Counted from the first letter of the stretch, positions 23,570 to 36,465 are shown. The stretch: 64,000 nucleotides of DNA from Cristatella mucedo (GCA_009760855.2 WPIO01000008.1:6494501-6558500), one strand, 5' to 3'. Translations and numbers: made by a program. Notes: generated by a model from the sequence alone, not told the origin.

Positions 23570-24715
23570 GTTCCTGCACCTCTAGTTTTGCTTGATCCTT
23601 CGTGTTTTGATACGATTGATCACCAAGTGCTTTCCCATGCCCCCTTCATCTTGCTAGTGTGTCACTGGCACTGCACTGCATTATTTAAGGTCCTATTTCT
23701 GTAGGATAGCTCGAGATGTTAATATGTAAACGGACAAAGATCATCCCAGTAACCACCGAGGTACTGGGTATCTCAGGGCTTTGTGCTCGGTCAGCTTCTA
23801 TATCACAATCTGTAATCAAGCCTTTGCCGATGCCATCACTAAGCACAATGGCGGCTTTTACTTCTATGAAGATGAAACGGAACTGTACCTATGTTTATAT
23901 CACCCCTAGCCTTCTAGGACGTCGAAGTCCGTCAGCTCTGTTGCTGCATGTATGGCTTGGATGCGCACGTGGATGGTAGCAAACGCTCTGAACTTGATTG
24001 GTGGTAAAACATATTTATTAGCTCTTTTAAAATTGAGTAGAACTCAAGCAGCTGTAGACCAATACAGTCAGAATCGCCTCTGCGTAGAGAATACCGGATA
24101 GAATCTGTCGAAAGCTGGTTTTCTGGTGCAAAAGTAACCATTACTGGACGACCAACCACATTACCTCCACATCAAGTATGTCTGCATTCAAAAAAGTAAA
24201 ATTGAAACATTCGGGCGTGCTCATGCCGGGGTCTCTCATTTTTGGTTTAAGCATTAGTGAAACCCCTTCTCGGCTTCTGCAACTCACTGCTTACTGGTCG
24301 GTCTATCATCATGTGCAATCAGGTGCTTTCATAATCAACAGTTAGGCTTATCGGTCGCGAGCTGTGCAATTGCTACAGCGCATCACTTCTCGCTGACCCG
24401 CACTGGCTATCAATCGATCAAGCAGCCTGTGACTCAAAGGGGCTGTCACTCACCAAATGTTCTTTCATTCCCTAGCTCCAGCTTACTTTTTGGAACTACT
24501 CCCAAACTAGCTTAGCTATCGTACCACTAGCTTATCTGGCTCAAATCCCTAGCTCTGCCTGGAACTGAACTTAAATCTTGTATATTTTGCTTGTTAGACC
24601 TCCCTCACTTTATAGCTAACGATATGATCATGATTCCTTTACAGCATCTGCGTATTGTCTAGGAAAAGATTAAGTTCTCTTAAGGTATTAAATCTGTATC
24701 ATTATTTTTACCGAG
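23570..24715 (+). mobile_element. LINE A, degenerate copy
   Basis: TTTTGATACGATTGATCACC encodes the FDTIDHQVL motif. Later blocks match the YADD region (TTTTACTTCTATGAAGATGA) and the 3' domain (CGGTCGCGAGCTGTGCAATT, CATCACTTCTCGCTGACCCG). The tail AGATTAAGTTCTCTTAAGGT ends near 24700. Heavily broken. Confidence 0.7.
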
Positions 24716-25280
24716 AGCTTACTGCCTGTGGAACCGTTTCAATGATTCATGGCAAAAGTAGTCACAGTATGATCAAGGAAGACAATGCTCGGCCATTTTG
24801 CTGCATGAGGGAAATATACCACATTTTCGTGTGGCGAACGAGCATTTTCGCTTAGATATGTAGAGATACTATTATCAAGGCTCTAGCCAGAAGCTACGAA
24901 TTAACTTGCAGCCGAACAAATGCTTATATGAAACAGAGAAATGTTTGAAGCAATTAGAAATAGCATAATGCAAGCCAGAATCAAGAGGAATGCACTACGC
25001 CTCTAGCTCTGTGGGATTTTATGAGTCACTCCCAGCCACTTCAGCATACAGAGGCCAGATAACCCGCGAATAAATCGTCGAATGACTCGGTCTTCTTGAT
25101 TGGTAGCAAAACCCAATTGACCGGCTGAATCATTAGGTAGAGACCCAATCAGTTTACCAGTGGACAATCGAGTCTATTACAATTCAGTACCATATAAGAT
25201 TTGGATGCTGCAATATAACTCGGACTTTCCTTAATTGCTCATCGCGGTGGCAGCATGCCAGTAGGCTGACTATAATGAAT
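24716..25280. other. No recognisable feature
   Basis: Non-coding stretch between LINE A and the CpG-rich block; no supported exon. Confidence 0.5.
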
Positions 25281-25539
25281 GCTGCAGTTGGCAGCAGTTG
25301 GCTTAATAACGGTAAGCCCAGTTTGCAATCGATCACTACGAGTGCGTTTCAGCGAATGACGGTGACGATGCCAAATTTCAAATCGTCACCCAGGTGCCAT
25401 TTCTTGTTCTTTTTGCGACCCACCGTGCTAAAGTTTATGAAAGCCTTGTGTGCAGGATTCTAGACTCTTCATTCAGGAGAAATCTTAAAGCAACCAATTG
25501 TCGACACACCTAATAATGCCGCAGTGCATTCATCACTGC

Positions 25540-27150
25540 TTACCTTGATTAGAGTACCTCGAGGAAGCCGCTGTCGTCTCACCGTCACCGCTCCCGTCGC
25601 AGAGCGATGTGGAGCTCCTCCTGTTCGGTTAAGTGTCCGTGGGTGGGTGTGGAGGTTTTTGTGCATTAAGGGCACGTAACGTCAACCAATGGTAGCCCGC
25701 TAGCCGTTGTGGTAGTTTCCGTGCGTCACACATAAACGTCGGAAAAAATATTGCTTTCTTCGTTGAGCGTGTAGGCACTTAAAAATCCAGCAGAGACGCC
25801 TTGTGGCGTCGTAGGGCCGCCGACGCTCAGTGCCTACCGCTGATGGAGGGGGCGAGCCGTTGCGATCCCAGCGCCTGAGCGACTCGTCTCTTTGTCGCCC
25901 CCGTCGGTCGCAAACGCGGGATTGGTTTCTCGGGGCTGCCTCTGTTCGGGTTTGGCGTATTACTAATATCTGAGTCGTATCGACTCTTTCATACGCTCAC
26001 TCGTTTAATCACTTTCCCTACCTCCCATACTGACAGAGGGCTGTGTATGCAAACGCTGGAGCAGCAGAGGTTCAAAGACGAGCATGAAAAAGCCGAATAA
26101 GCTAAGCCAAGCCGAGAGCGTTTGAGTGCTGCCAAGGCACAAGCACGTACGCGCACGTTTCTCGCAAACCGCCGACCCTGGTGTTGCCGTCTCTTTCCGA
26201 AGTGAATTATGCCACGGCTCGCTAAAGCTGTACACTTAAGCAGATTTGTTGCTCAAGGTTTTTGCAGGTTTGGCTTATGGTTTGCTCATATATTGAACGT
26301 GGTGATGTGCTACGGAAGTTGCATGGATCCCGCCCTGAAATGGCGAGTAGCTAAATCAGCAAGACTGTGACTGGTGTTAAATAGCCGCTTTTCCTTAATT
26401 TTAATAACCTGAGCGGTTATGCAATAACCTATATCCAAAGACTAGTAAAGGCAGAGGCCATATATGGGGCCATCAGGCGCGCATCTGGAGCTAGCAGGCT
26501 CATGCCAGCTGATTTTAGCTCAAGGCCACGGAACCAGTAGTGTACGCCGCGGTCGTCATTAAACGCCTGTAGCCTTTCTTTGCTGTCAATAGACTTTTCT
26601 ACGTTGTTGTAGTAGGAACTTGTTCACTTAAGGTAGGGTCATTCTTCGTCCTGTCAGTTTTACTCCCGTTGGCATATTTGTGAGCCTTAGTGCCGCACCT
26701 AAAAGTCGCTAGCCGCGAAACGAGGTTCGGACATCTCCATTATTCGTCGGATGAGATTAGCACAGTTTCGAGCGCGGCGTTGGCGTCCCAACTCTTTCCG
26801 GATGCTTAAGCTGCACACAGCGTTTTTTTAGAAACCTCCCGTCGCCACCTCGCGTGGCTGGAAACTAGAAAGTACGCCCGCTGGCCCGCTACCGTACAAT
26901 TGAGAGCTGCTGATCCCTAGCCAATGCTTTGCAGCTGACCACGAGCTCAGCTTGACGGTCTCTCCGTGAGCATCTTCTCAGTCTTGTAATCATCTAGTCG
27001 GACTAGGGCATCGCGCCACTACCTTTAAGATGCCTTTTCGACAAATCTCTCTCAAGCTGTCTGAAATTCCCTAGCGGCTCTATAAACTTCTGCGTGACTG
27101 CGTTACGAGCGGAGCATCCGAGCGCCTGACTTTGTCAGCAACGAGCTCCC
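25540..27150. promoter_or_regulatory. CpG-rich block, possible promoter region
   Basis: CpG is scarce in the rest of the window but dense here; I count about 18 CpG in 25801-25920 by hand. The core contains a hairpin: GTAGGCACT (25771-25779) pairs with AGTGCCTAC (25829-25837), and inside it GACGCC-TTGT-GGCGTC (25795-25810) forms a perfect 6-base stem. It may be a promoter, or a relic of an unrecognised transposon. Open frames in it show no recognisable domain. Confidence 0.4.
25544..25740 (-). promoter_or_regulatory. Candidate untranslated first exon with consensus donor
   Basis: On the minus strand the text ACTCTAATCAAG is followed by GTAAGC (25538-25543), a full consensus donor. It lies just downstream of the CpG-dense core at 25800-25920. 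No ATG occurs on the minus strand in the roughly 100 bases before the donor, so it would be 5' UTR. It could serve the left receptor gene, whose first visible coding exon (9282) also needs an upstream partner. Inferred from position and signal only. Confidence 0.3.
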
Positions 27151-28544
27151 AAGGCTGAGCTTCCTAGTGACTAAGGTCACTGCTGTAACTATTACTGACC
27201 GGAAATGCTAGTCCTGATGGTGAGAGCAAAAGGTAGACAAAATATTTCCACTGACAAATACTTAATCAAGTTTGTGCGTCTGTAAAACTAAACTGCCGCA
27301 AATACCAAAAATGCAATCGGTCTCTACGTCGGAGTCAGAGCTACAGTATTGCGATAGTCGCAGATGAGCCTCTAAATCAATCTAAGGAGTTTTTTATTGT
27401 CCTCTGTTTGTTATAAACTATTGCTACTCTGGGTTGGTCACTAAATTTAATATTTATTCTGTGATACTTTGGATATGACTAGTTTCACCCGTATTATGAT
27501 TGCTGTGAATAACAAGTTCTGACTCCTTATGATTTGGGAGCATGTGGAAATACATCCATATTTACTATAGCTCATCAAGCATTTCTTTTGGATGCTCGAT
27601 CACTTATCTGCCTGTGGTCGAGCCACCTGTAAGAACATGGCGTTCATTCCGTATGGAGAATTTAGCTAAAGGTGAATCAACTGGTATGGCATTCCACATA
27701 AATGATATTACATTCGCTCAGTGCGAGTTATAGAGCGAAGGGTTAAACGGCAGACTCGTTTCTGAGGTGTTGGCAATAATGGTTGATGTCGAGAGTTACT
27801 ATCAAGATTTGTGTAGCCTGATCAGCACACCTCTGTGCAATAAAGATTCTTTCGTGACACTAGGCCAAGTTGTTAGAGGCTCCTTCAATACAATTTGATA
27901 GTGCAGCTTTAGGTTTAATGCCAGTTATTGGCTCTGTCTTCAAAGTCAAGACTAGTTCTGGAGGCTCTACCAGCACCTGTACCATTGCAGTAGAAGTCTT
28001 ATATAACTTACAGTAATTTTGGCATTGCTTCTTAATTACTTAAAAGCTGTGGGTCTTTTGTTAATTTATCGCACTCTATGGATGGGCTACCTAGCTCAGC
28101 TTCATGATTTCCGTTGACTTTTTGCAAGCCGATGGGCTGCTTGCTTTTTCGAAATTTAGTGTTAGAAAGACAATTCATCTTCGCAACTGACTAAAGTTGT
28201 GGTGCACTTTTTAATGAAGGTGCTAACAAACGAAAAAAGTAAAGGTACACAATTTTAGCGTTAGAAGCAGCCATATCCTTAAATAGTTGTGGAACATGGT
28301 GCAGTTGCAGTACACTTAGCACAATTAAGGAATACTCATATCAGACTAAGGGTCTCCTTGATGCTTACGCATTCATTTATCTGGATGACATAGTCTCTTA
28401 GCTCATTTGTATGCAGCTGTTTACAGCTGAAATATTCTATGACAGGTCTCATTGCAAAGATTCCGGCTTTCTTAGACGAGGATGACTCCGATAAGCTCGC
28501 TCATCCAAATTTAAAGGTCAGTATTGATGGCCATAGCTCGATAC
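27151..28544. other. No recognisable feature
   Basis: Non-coding stretch between the CpG-rich block and LINE B; short open frames here have no splice context or domain. Confidence 0.45.
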
Positions 28545-29225
28545 GTATTATAATGTATCTCCGTCTGTAACTTCACAAAGCCATAAAGAATATGCGATTG
28601 CTAGGCAGGAAAGCATTGTATAGCCAACTCACAGCCTAAGCGGCTATCCGTATGCATTCGGCAGTCAGCAGACTTCGTCTCAATCAACAATCAGAAAGTG
28701 GGAAGCATAGCGGTCACGCGTGCAGTTGACGTAGTGAGTAGCATGGAAGTAGCAGCTCATGATCGCTGATGAGGATGAGCCATAGACAGCAGCAAGAGGT
28801 TAGTTGTCGTTGTTTAATAATTGAGGAAGCCAGTTCCACAGTCTAGGACTTGCAGAGCGAAAGCTTCTGTCACCAGTGGTCTTCAAGCAGAGGAATGGAA
28901 CAGTTAATTTATCGTCCATACAGGACCTGAAGGCACGAAGAGGCTGAAACTAGTGCAGCAGGTCAGCTAAGTATGGAGGGGCCAAGTTGTGGCGGACCTG
29001 GTGGGTCAGCTTAAGAATTTTGGTATGTATCCGTTACTCAACCGGCATGCATCGTAGCTTTTTTAGCAAAGGAGACACGTGCTCAAACCACAGGCACTTG
29101 AACAGTAGCCGTGAGGTCATATTTATAGCCAACAGCAGTGATTTAGTAACATTCTTTGGTAGCCCGGCCAAAAAGGAATTATAATAATCAAGCTGATACA
29201 TAACTAAGGAGCTAGGTAAATATTT
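28545..29225 (-). mobile_element. LINE B, 5'-truncated copy (3' third)
   Basis: Starts with the family 3' end (TAATGTATCTCCGTCTGTAA, CACAGCCTAAGCGGCTATCC) and ends near 29225 within the segment corresponding to YNSFLAGLPKNVT. Only the region downstream of the RT catalytic core is present. Confidence 0.85.
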
Positions 29226-29439
29226 TGCTGCTTGCAGGACGTCTCACTTGTATTTGAGACGCTGAATCAAGATTACCGAAAGACTCTGCTTGGCTTGCCT
29301 GTAGCAGAACTGGTTTAACTAATTTTTAGCACGCCCCTAGCCATCATGTCTATGCTTATGTAAGATTACAAACTGTCTTCGTGGTGGCTTGCCAACAATT
29401 TTCGTAGCTCGTTAGTTCTTTCTCGGGTAAATTATTGCA

Positions 29440-29880
29440 AATATCTTATGACTGAACTACCAAAAAAGCTACTAGGCCACTAAAGCTGGCTATGAATATA
29501 GCTGCAAGGCTAGTTTGAAAATTCCAGAGGTTCAACCGTGTGTCTCCTTTATGGAAAGAGCTAGGATGGCTCGTGTTGATCAACGGATACAGAGCAAAGT
29601 TCTTACACTGACCTAGAGTGACCCCCACGGCTTGGCTCCTTCATTTCTAGCTGAACAGATGCACTATTTCAAGTCTTTTAGTGCCGTCTTGTTCTGTATA
29701 GACAATAAATTAGCTGTTCCATTTCTCCTCTAAAAGACCGGTGGCTACAGAAGCTTTTGCTCTGTAAGTCATATTCTGTAAAGCTCACTTCCACAATTAT
29801 CACAAACGACTATTCTCCAACTGCCGACGATAGGACTTCCCTTCCGGCTGTCGTAAACTGCTTCTTCCGCGCTACTTCGG
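29440..29880 (+). mobile_element. LINE B fragment in opposite orientation
   Basis: The plus strand reads AGCTGCAAGGCTAGTTTGAA, CTGACCTAGAGTGACCCCCA, then CTTCATTTCTAGCTGAACAG and TTCCACAATTATCACAAACG. This is the same 3' segment as the neighbouring copy at 28545-29225 but inverted, with about 200 unrelated bases between their truncated 5' ends. Confidence 0.75.
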
Positions 29881-31479
29881 GCCGATGCAGATGATTATAT
29901 TAAACAGTTAAATAGAGTTTAGTTTCTCGATGCAAAAAATAAACAACTTTCTGTACAAAGTCTGGTACAGCTCGCTGCTAGCATTCAGGTCTTCTAAACT
30001 TTTGATTACATGAAAAGCGAGCTGTTTAACGGACATGGGTTGGTTAGAATCTACTCGTCCTGTACTCAACCAACGAGCACCATGTCTGTTTTTGCTAGCC
30101 TGTGTAGAGTTTTTTCTTCTGCTTGGAATTTACAGGTGTAATCCCCGCATTATCAAATGCCAGAGTTAAGCACTAAGGCCAATCATACTTAGTGTCACTA
30201 CCAATTCCGATTAACCACAAATCATTCGCATTGGGTGGTTTTATAAATACTTCGTCTTGCTAAGCTTTTCAAGTGTCTGTCGGAGTAGTTAGCTCTTCGC
30301 TTGGTCACGGCCTCAGAGTACCCCTATGAACAAGACTGCCTTAGTGTGGAGGAAAGATTTCACCTTTGCCAAATGCATCCGAGTAAAATTTTTTACAAAA
30401 CTGTCCCGGCATTTGGATTTGAGGAGGCTGGTTTCCTCAAAGTGCTATCGTATCGATGAGCTAGAAGTAAAAAGATTTATTTGTCATACCTTCATCTCCA
30501 CAATTAAGAAAGCATATTGAAATTCATTATTCTGAGCCATATCACGCCACCCAATGTGATTCAAATAAGTACGAAGCGACCAGCTAGCATCCAAAAAACA
30601 TCCTGCTCCATCATTGAATGATTACTATTCTGATGAAAGTGCTTGTTCACCTAAAACTCAAAAAGCTGCAACCTTCAGTGGAGAAGTATCAGTCCATAGC
30701 CATGTGGATTTATAGCGGCCTTGTTTACTGCTACAAGTTTTGTTCACACACTTTTAAATAATTGGTTTGATTCAAAATGATTGTGCAATAAAGTACAGCT
30801 CGTGTGTTTACCTTATCGTAATATGATGAATGAGGATGAGCCAACAGCTGTGTAGTGGAAAATGAAAGTGCAAGCTACTATTGCTATTGTCGTCTACTAA
30901 AAGTAGCTACAGGCAGCAGCCAGTAAAGTGTGATCCCTGATCTAATAATGCACAAAAGAAGACTGCTACATAAATTCTAAACTCATTATTCTGGGAGAAG
31001 CATGGCATTGCAAGTCTTGTCGTTGGTGCCAATAGTCCTATTCCTAAAAGTGCAAATAACATGCAAAGTATAATTGGATTTGGGGTCTGTATTGGCTGAA
31101 ACTATAAGATCAAGTAGAGAAAATATATTAAGTTACAATAAGAGTTGCATCATTGGCCCTCCTGGTCATTCCTACGTAAATTCAGCTACATGCTTGCAGC
31201 AAATACTGAATGTGGAGAATTCAAAACTGTTATGGAAAAGCCAGCCAATCGCAGTAGCACACTTGGCGAATTTATTTGCATCTATACACACTTACCAGTC
31301 TCTGACATGTTTTTTTTAGAGAACCGTTTCGTTTTCGTAACAGTTTTAAAAGCTTGCAAATAATAAATTACAATTCAGCCAAGGTGTCGGTGCTTTGAAT
31401 GACGAGAAAACTCGATAATCAATAGCCCCAATATCATTTGTAATTGGCATATCATAGTTTAAGAGAATGTCACTTACTT
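29881..31479. other. No recognisable gene
   Basis: Non-coding. A block near 29990-30260 (GAAAAGCGAGCTGTTTAACG, TTTACAGGTGTAATCCCCGC, TGCCAGAGTTAAGCACTAAG) recurs near 33700-33930 (GAAAAGCAAGCTGTATACCA, AATTCCCTGCATTATCAAAA, GCCAGGGTTAAGCACTCAGG). It is therefore an unnamed dispersed repeat present twice in the window. Confidence 0.5.
29995..30490 (+). repeat. Unnamed dispersed repeat R3, copy 1
   Basis: Shares with 33695-34190 a series of blocks in the same order: AAAAGCGAGCTGTTTAACGG, TCTGCTTGGAATTTACAGGT, ATTATCAAATGCCAGAGTTA, GTGTCACTACCAATTCCGAT, CTTCGCTTGGTCACGGCCTC and a GGAGGCTGGTTTCCTCAAA block. The type is unknown and no coding capacity is evident. Confidence 0.6.
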
Positions 31480-31985
31480 TTAGGTCCTTTCCGTTTCCGG
31501 CACCAGCCTGCCTATCACCAGCCTGTCCATCATATATTATTGCTCACCAGGGAAAGGATCGTACCACCCCCTGATCTCATCAAATCCTTTAGTTAAACAA
31601 TGTATGAATCTCAAAACCTTTGTAGACCCTGCTTTTATTCCGTATGCTACCACAGCCTGGAACTCACTCTCGAAGGATGTCACAATATTTCCTGAAATGA
31701 GATTAAAAAATACGCTAAAACACAACTGTTTGTAAGAGGATTGAGTTTATCCATGCGATCTGTCCGCGTTCTGCCGGTGAAAGCTGATGCTGCCTGCTGC
31801 TTCTAACCATATCTAAATGAAGACCCTGCTCGAGTCACGCATAAAATTGTTATGCTTGCTGACATTTCGACTGTTACGAAAAACCATTTAATACAACTTC
31901 CGTTACTTTAAATTTAAAGTGCCCGGAAAGATATTTAGTTTTCTTAGGGCGTTATACAAATGTATTATTTTGTTGTTGTTATATG
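31480..31985 (+). mobile_element. LINE A 3' fragment
   Basis: Contains the 3' domain (text for YATTAWNSLSKDVTIFP) and the family tail AAATTTAAAGTGCCCGGAAA, TTAGTTTTCTTAGGGCGTTA, TACAAATGTATTATTTTG. 5' truncated. Confidence 0.75.
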
Positions 31986-32249
31986 AGCCATAGATCTCTT
32001 ACGCCTACAAAAAGAAACTATTCGCATGAATACACTTATGTATTTCCCTCAGATGGCCGAGTCTCTTTCTAAGAACTTTAGAGTTGCATTAAAGTTAGCA
32101 TGATCAAATGGTTAGTGGTAATACATGCAATTTCAACAAGCATAACATAGTCAGGGTGGCATGTACAGCATCATCGTGAAAATATTTGTAAGAGCTGAGT
32201 GCACAGTATTAACACATGTAAGACGAAACACAGTACATACTAAATGATA

Positions 32250-33430
32250 TAAGCTGGTTCGTGTTGAGATTTTATTTCAAACGGCGTAAATCTATTGTAA
32301 GTCGTGACATCAGTCGATAGTGAGTTTCCGGCATTGGGCGTTTACAAACTAAAGGCAAGGTCTCCAGAGGAGTTGCGATTTGTGTGAGATATAGCTGGAT
32401 TATTTTATTCAGCAGAGCAATGGTACGATTACTTGCAATTTGGACGAGTGGCACTCATAGGTAGGCAGGAGTCAGAGAATTAACAGACTTTAAATGTGCG
32501 TGTAGGAATCTCAATGTCAACGAGCTGCTGAATCTGGAACTAGTTCAGGTTGCAATAAGGCGTGTTATAAGTTAACTTCGCGGCTCGCGATAGACAAGTC
32601 TAGCTGCAGCATTCTCTACCAACTGTATTCGCATGATGGACGAACCGTAAGGCCAGCAAACAATAAGTTTCATAAGTTCGGACGGGATTTTAAAGTCTAA
32701 GGACCAGTTTTGATATAGTATCCCTGCCTAAGCAAACTTTTTAGCAGTGACGAGTGGCTTTTTCTATACAGACTTACTTTGAAGCTGATGTGATTATCAA
32801 GTTCAAGGTCATTTTGGAAAAGGATATCTAGATTTTCCCAGCAAGAGATATGCTAGCAGAGCCGATTTTTAGTATTCGGCTCTCTATATCCTGAGTCACA
32901 TTGATTTGCCCTTAACTAGTAAGAAAGTTGTATTGTCATTTAATTTTAGAAACTTTATTACTCTCCATAGCTGGATGTCAGCAATACATGAAGCAAATTA
33001 TTTGTGACCACATAGTGCTGGAGGGCTGGAAGAGATCAGAGGAAAGGTATAACTGAGTCTCATCCGAATAGAAGTGGAAGCCTGTAATGTCTTTGGCGAT
33101 CGCATCGATTAGAGGGATAGTATAAACTGTGTCAATAATGGAGTCAAACACAGCCTTGAGGTAGGCCATGCTTCAGTACTTTCTCGACTGATCTTCGTAG
33201 TTCATATCAATAATTGTGAGTCATCCACTGAGATAAGACTTCAACCATTTCAGTGCAGTGCTAGTTTTGCACATGCAATATTGAGGTGTTCGAGAAAGGC
33301 TTGACAATAAATAGTATCATACACTGCCGAAAGATCATACACAGCAAGCAGGAGAAACCAATCCTCTTTAATGTCCAGCAGCCTAGACATTTTCTTGTCA
33401 TCTCCTTCAAGCCGAGTTCGTAACAATACA
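32250..33430 (-). mobile_element. Older LINE (family C), degenerate
   Basis: Minus-strand frames hold a decayed AAFDTIDHEVLL motif (AVYDTIYCQAFLEHL near 33275-33330) and YTIPLIDAIAKDITGFHFYS then DETQLYLSSDLFQPSS (33000-33125), equivalent to the YADDTQLYLSFDPS region of CR1/L2 RTs. The 3' part (32500-32900) keeps only faint similarity to families A and B. Strongly decayed. Confidence 0.65.
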
Positions 33431-33694
33431 TGGGGGATACAGGATTAGTATAGGAAGTCTAATAATTAAACTGCTTGCCATCGGCTAGCGAATGATTGAG
33501 TTTCCTCAATGTCAGTTTTGACGTCACTCTATAAGCTAGACGCCATGATACAAGCTTATTTACAGCAAGTGATCCGTTATTAAACTTTTAAAGAAGAGGT
33601 CAATTTTCCTTAAGTAAAATATGCATGAAACATGTTTGGCTACACGGTATGCTGCTGCTCGCTCCTCACGTTGAGGCCCTTAAAGCTCTTTGAT

Positions 33695-34190
33695 CGCACG
33701 GTTCTATGAAAAGCAAGCTGTATACCAGGCTTCAATTGATTATAACCGGCTAGTCAAATAATCGACAAGCCGGGACGATGTCGGTTTTTTGCACGACTAG
33801 GTTGCGGTTTTTTCTTTCGCTCGGAATTTACCAGTGTAATTCCCTGCATTATCAAAAGCCAGGGTTAAGCACTCAGGTATATCCTACTTAGTGTCACTAC
33901 CAATGACAATTAGGCACAAATCATTCCCCCAATGATGATTTTGTAGATAATTCGAATAGCTAAGCGTTTTTAACGTCTGTGTAAGTATCAGGCTCTTTGC
34001 TTTGTCACGGTCTGAGAGTTTTTGTGAATGAGCTCACCTCGGTACTGTGTAAAGACGCAATCTTTTTGATATGGCTATGTGTAACATTTGAAACAAAGCT
34101 GACTTCTGTCTAACATTTCAAATGAAGCTGACTTGACATTTGGATTTTAAGGAGGCTGAGAACCTCGAACTGGTGTTGATGATCTATAAT
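33695..34190 (+). repeat. Unnamed dispersed repeat R3, copy 2
   Basis: Same block order as copy 1: AAAAGCAAGCTGTATACCAG, TTTCGCTCGGAATTTACCAG, ATTATCAAAAGCCAGGGTTA, GTGTCACTACCAATGACAAT, CTTTGCTTTGTCACGGTCTG, GGAGGCTGAGAACCTCGAAC. About 500 bases, direct orientation. Confidence 0.6.
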
Positions 34191-34444
34191 CAAAACAGAT
34201 GAATATGCCATAACTTTATCTCATCAATAGAATAAACCTATTGTAATGCATTGGTCAGAGCCATAGCATATCATCCATTTCAATTCAAATATGTATGAAG
34301 CAAATGGTGAGACGTATGAAGCGAACAGTGAGAACCCAAACTCATTTCGCTTATTTATTAGACGACTACCGTCCTTATGCAGGTGCCTGTTTACCTAAAT
34401 CTTAAAGACCTGAGTCCTATAGAAATTGCAATGACCACTCTAAA

Positions 34445-34562
34445 CTCAATGTCCCGGGTCTTCGCCCACGGTATGGTGCTAGCTCTTTCCGAACCAGACA
34501 GTAGTTTTGAATCCTGCAATCGGCGATCCTTTATTATCCAGTGCAAGAGGTAGTGATTGCTG
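34445..34562 (+). repeat. S1 SINE-like element, copy d (fragment)
   Basis: Contains TTTTGAATCCTGCAATCGG followed by CGATCCTTTATTATCCA, matching the B-box and adjoining block of the other S1 copies. It is degenerate upstream. Confidence 0.65.
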
Positions 34563-36465
34563 TGACTTCTTTTCTGCAGCTATATAAATTAGCGTGAATC
34601 AGCTCAACTTCAGTTTACAGGTGCTGTCTCTATCGTCAGCTGTGGCGAAGCTCGTTGAGGGAGCCTGCATGCTAACGAGCCCAAGCATCATTTGACAACT
34701 CACTGCTGGACTGTAATTGCCTTTGAATAGTATCTACTGGTTTGGAAAGAACTTCGGTAAAAATGTTAGATGTCTCTTGATATCGACGTGGCAAAATGGA
34801 CTGTGCCGGGATACAATTAAAGATAGCCTCATAATCAGTCAGCAGATGGTCAAATATCTTAGCTTAGTGCACCAACCGTGTGAGTCAGTCTGCCACTATG
34901 CTGCCGCCACATGTTTACTCCATGCTCGGTCCTCATAGCCGGAGATCTAGCCAGTCACCAGAGAGAGCCTGATCTTGCCAGATGGCTTCGACAAAGTTCA
35001 TCACATCCTGAGCCAAGAGTGCACCATCCCCAGTAATATTCTTCTAAAGATAGGACTGAGATTTATCGTTTCGGAAAAACACCGTGCCAGGTATACGAAT
35101 TCAATAATTATACTCTATACTAGCTTCCTGAAATACGGTCGACAAGTGTATGGTCATAGCTTGGTCATTTCCGGATGCCTCTATTGGCCCACCTGCATTG
35201 TGGCTTTGGTCGGTTCGCTGGGAAGATCGTGGCCGGCAATGAAGCCTGCCAGGCTCATATCAGCCTCTCTCGAACTGAGAAAACTTGATTAAGGCAGCCG
35301 TGCATCTCCACCCTCCAAATTAAAGACTGATTAATCACGATACCACAATGACTCATATCTTTTAGCGAATTTTTCAACTCATTGCCTTCATCCTTGGTTG
35401 GCGTTTCAGACACAATCTAGTAATAGTTGAGATGATCCTTTTATTTCTTCCACTGTGGTGCAGTATGAAACTGTATTGCAAATGAGTGTGGGCGAAAACG
35501 TTCTGCTGACATGTTTAGTGCGATTGGTCTTTCCTAACTTCTGACCATATCTGAATACGGTAATAATCCATTCGTAGCTACTCTAAGGAATTCAAGCTTA
35601 CAGCAGGTCGCAATTAAGCGAGTTGCTCTTGCCGATACCAGGGTTTGGCTTTACTAAAGACTAAAATTGCCCAAAAATATCAAATGGGTTGATAAACCAG
35701 GATTACAGCTTTTGGAAAATTTGAAAATAATCGCTACTGATTCTAAATAGGTATATAATATGAGTTAAACCACATAACTTGATGCACACATTCTAGCGAA
35801 AGATATGCACTCAGAAATGTGAACTTCCGGCAGACGATAATACTGTCAGCTTTCGTCCTTATATGTTGCAAGATCTACTCATGCGTTAATATGGAGTAAT
35901 GAAATGTATATAGACGTAATATTTCCGTGCAAGCTTATTTTTAAGTTATCTTAGTTTCAGTTATTAATACATACATGTGACCTTTAGACAGATTGAAGGC
36001 TCGGTTATTTCAGGTTGTACTTTTGGCTCGGTAATGGTGGCATGCTTAGACCGGACCAAGGCAATCCAAGTTGCTGTATTGCTTAACCATGATACCGGAA
36101 TTTCCACAATAGTACCTCAATAAATGTGCCTTTACTTTTGTATTTTTGATTTTTGTATACTACTGGCAATGAGGATAGGCTGACGATTTTGGTAACATAG
36201 TGGAGTCAGTATTTTAACAGTGAAACTGTACTGTTCAATTGAAACGGCTGAAGTGAGATTTGCCGACCACATTATGCGCAAATAACGATAAAAAAAACTA
36301 TTTTTCTCTTTGAGGTGAGTTGTGAGCACACGAGGTCTGTGCTACGTCAAACAGCTGAACGCAAAGCTGTATCTGGGGAAAAAATCAATGTGGAATGGTT
36401 TGCAAACTGACAAGGAATTAGTAGCATTATGGCATGCACCTCGATTGCTAGACTTAATCGACTGA
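34563..36465. other. No recognisable gene
   Basis: Non-coding. The plus frame at 34975-35292 is fairly long and GC-richer than its surroundings, but I recognise no domain or splice context. Confidence 0.4.
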
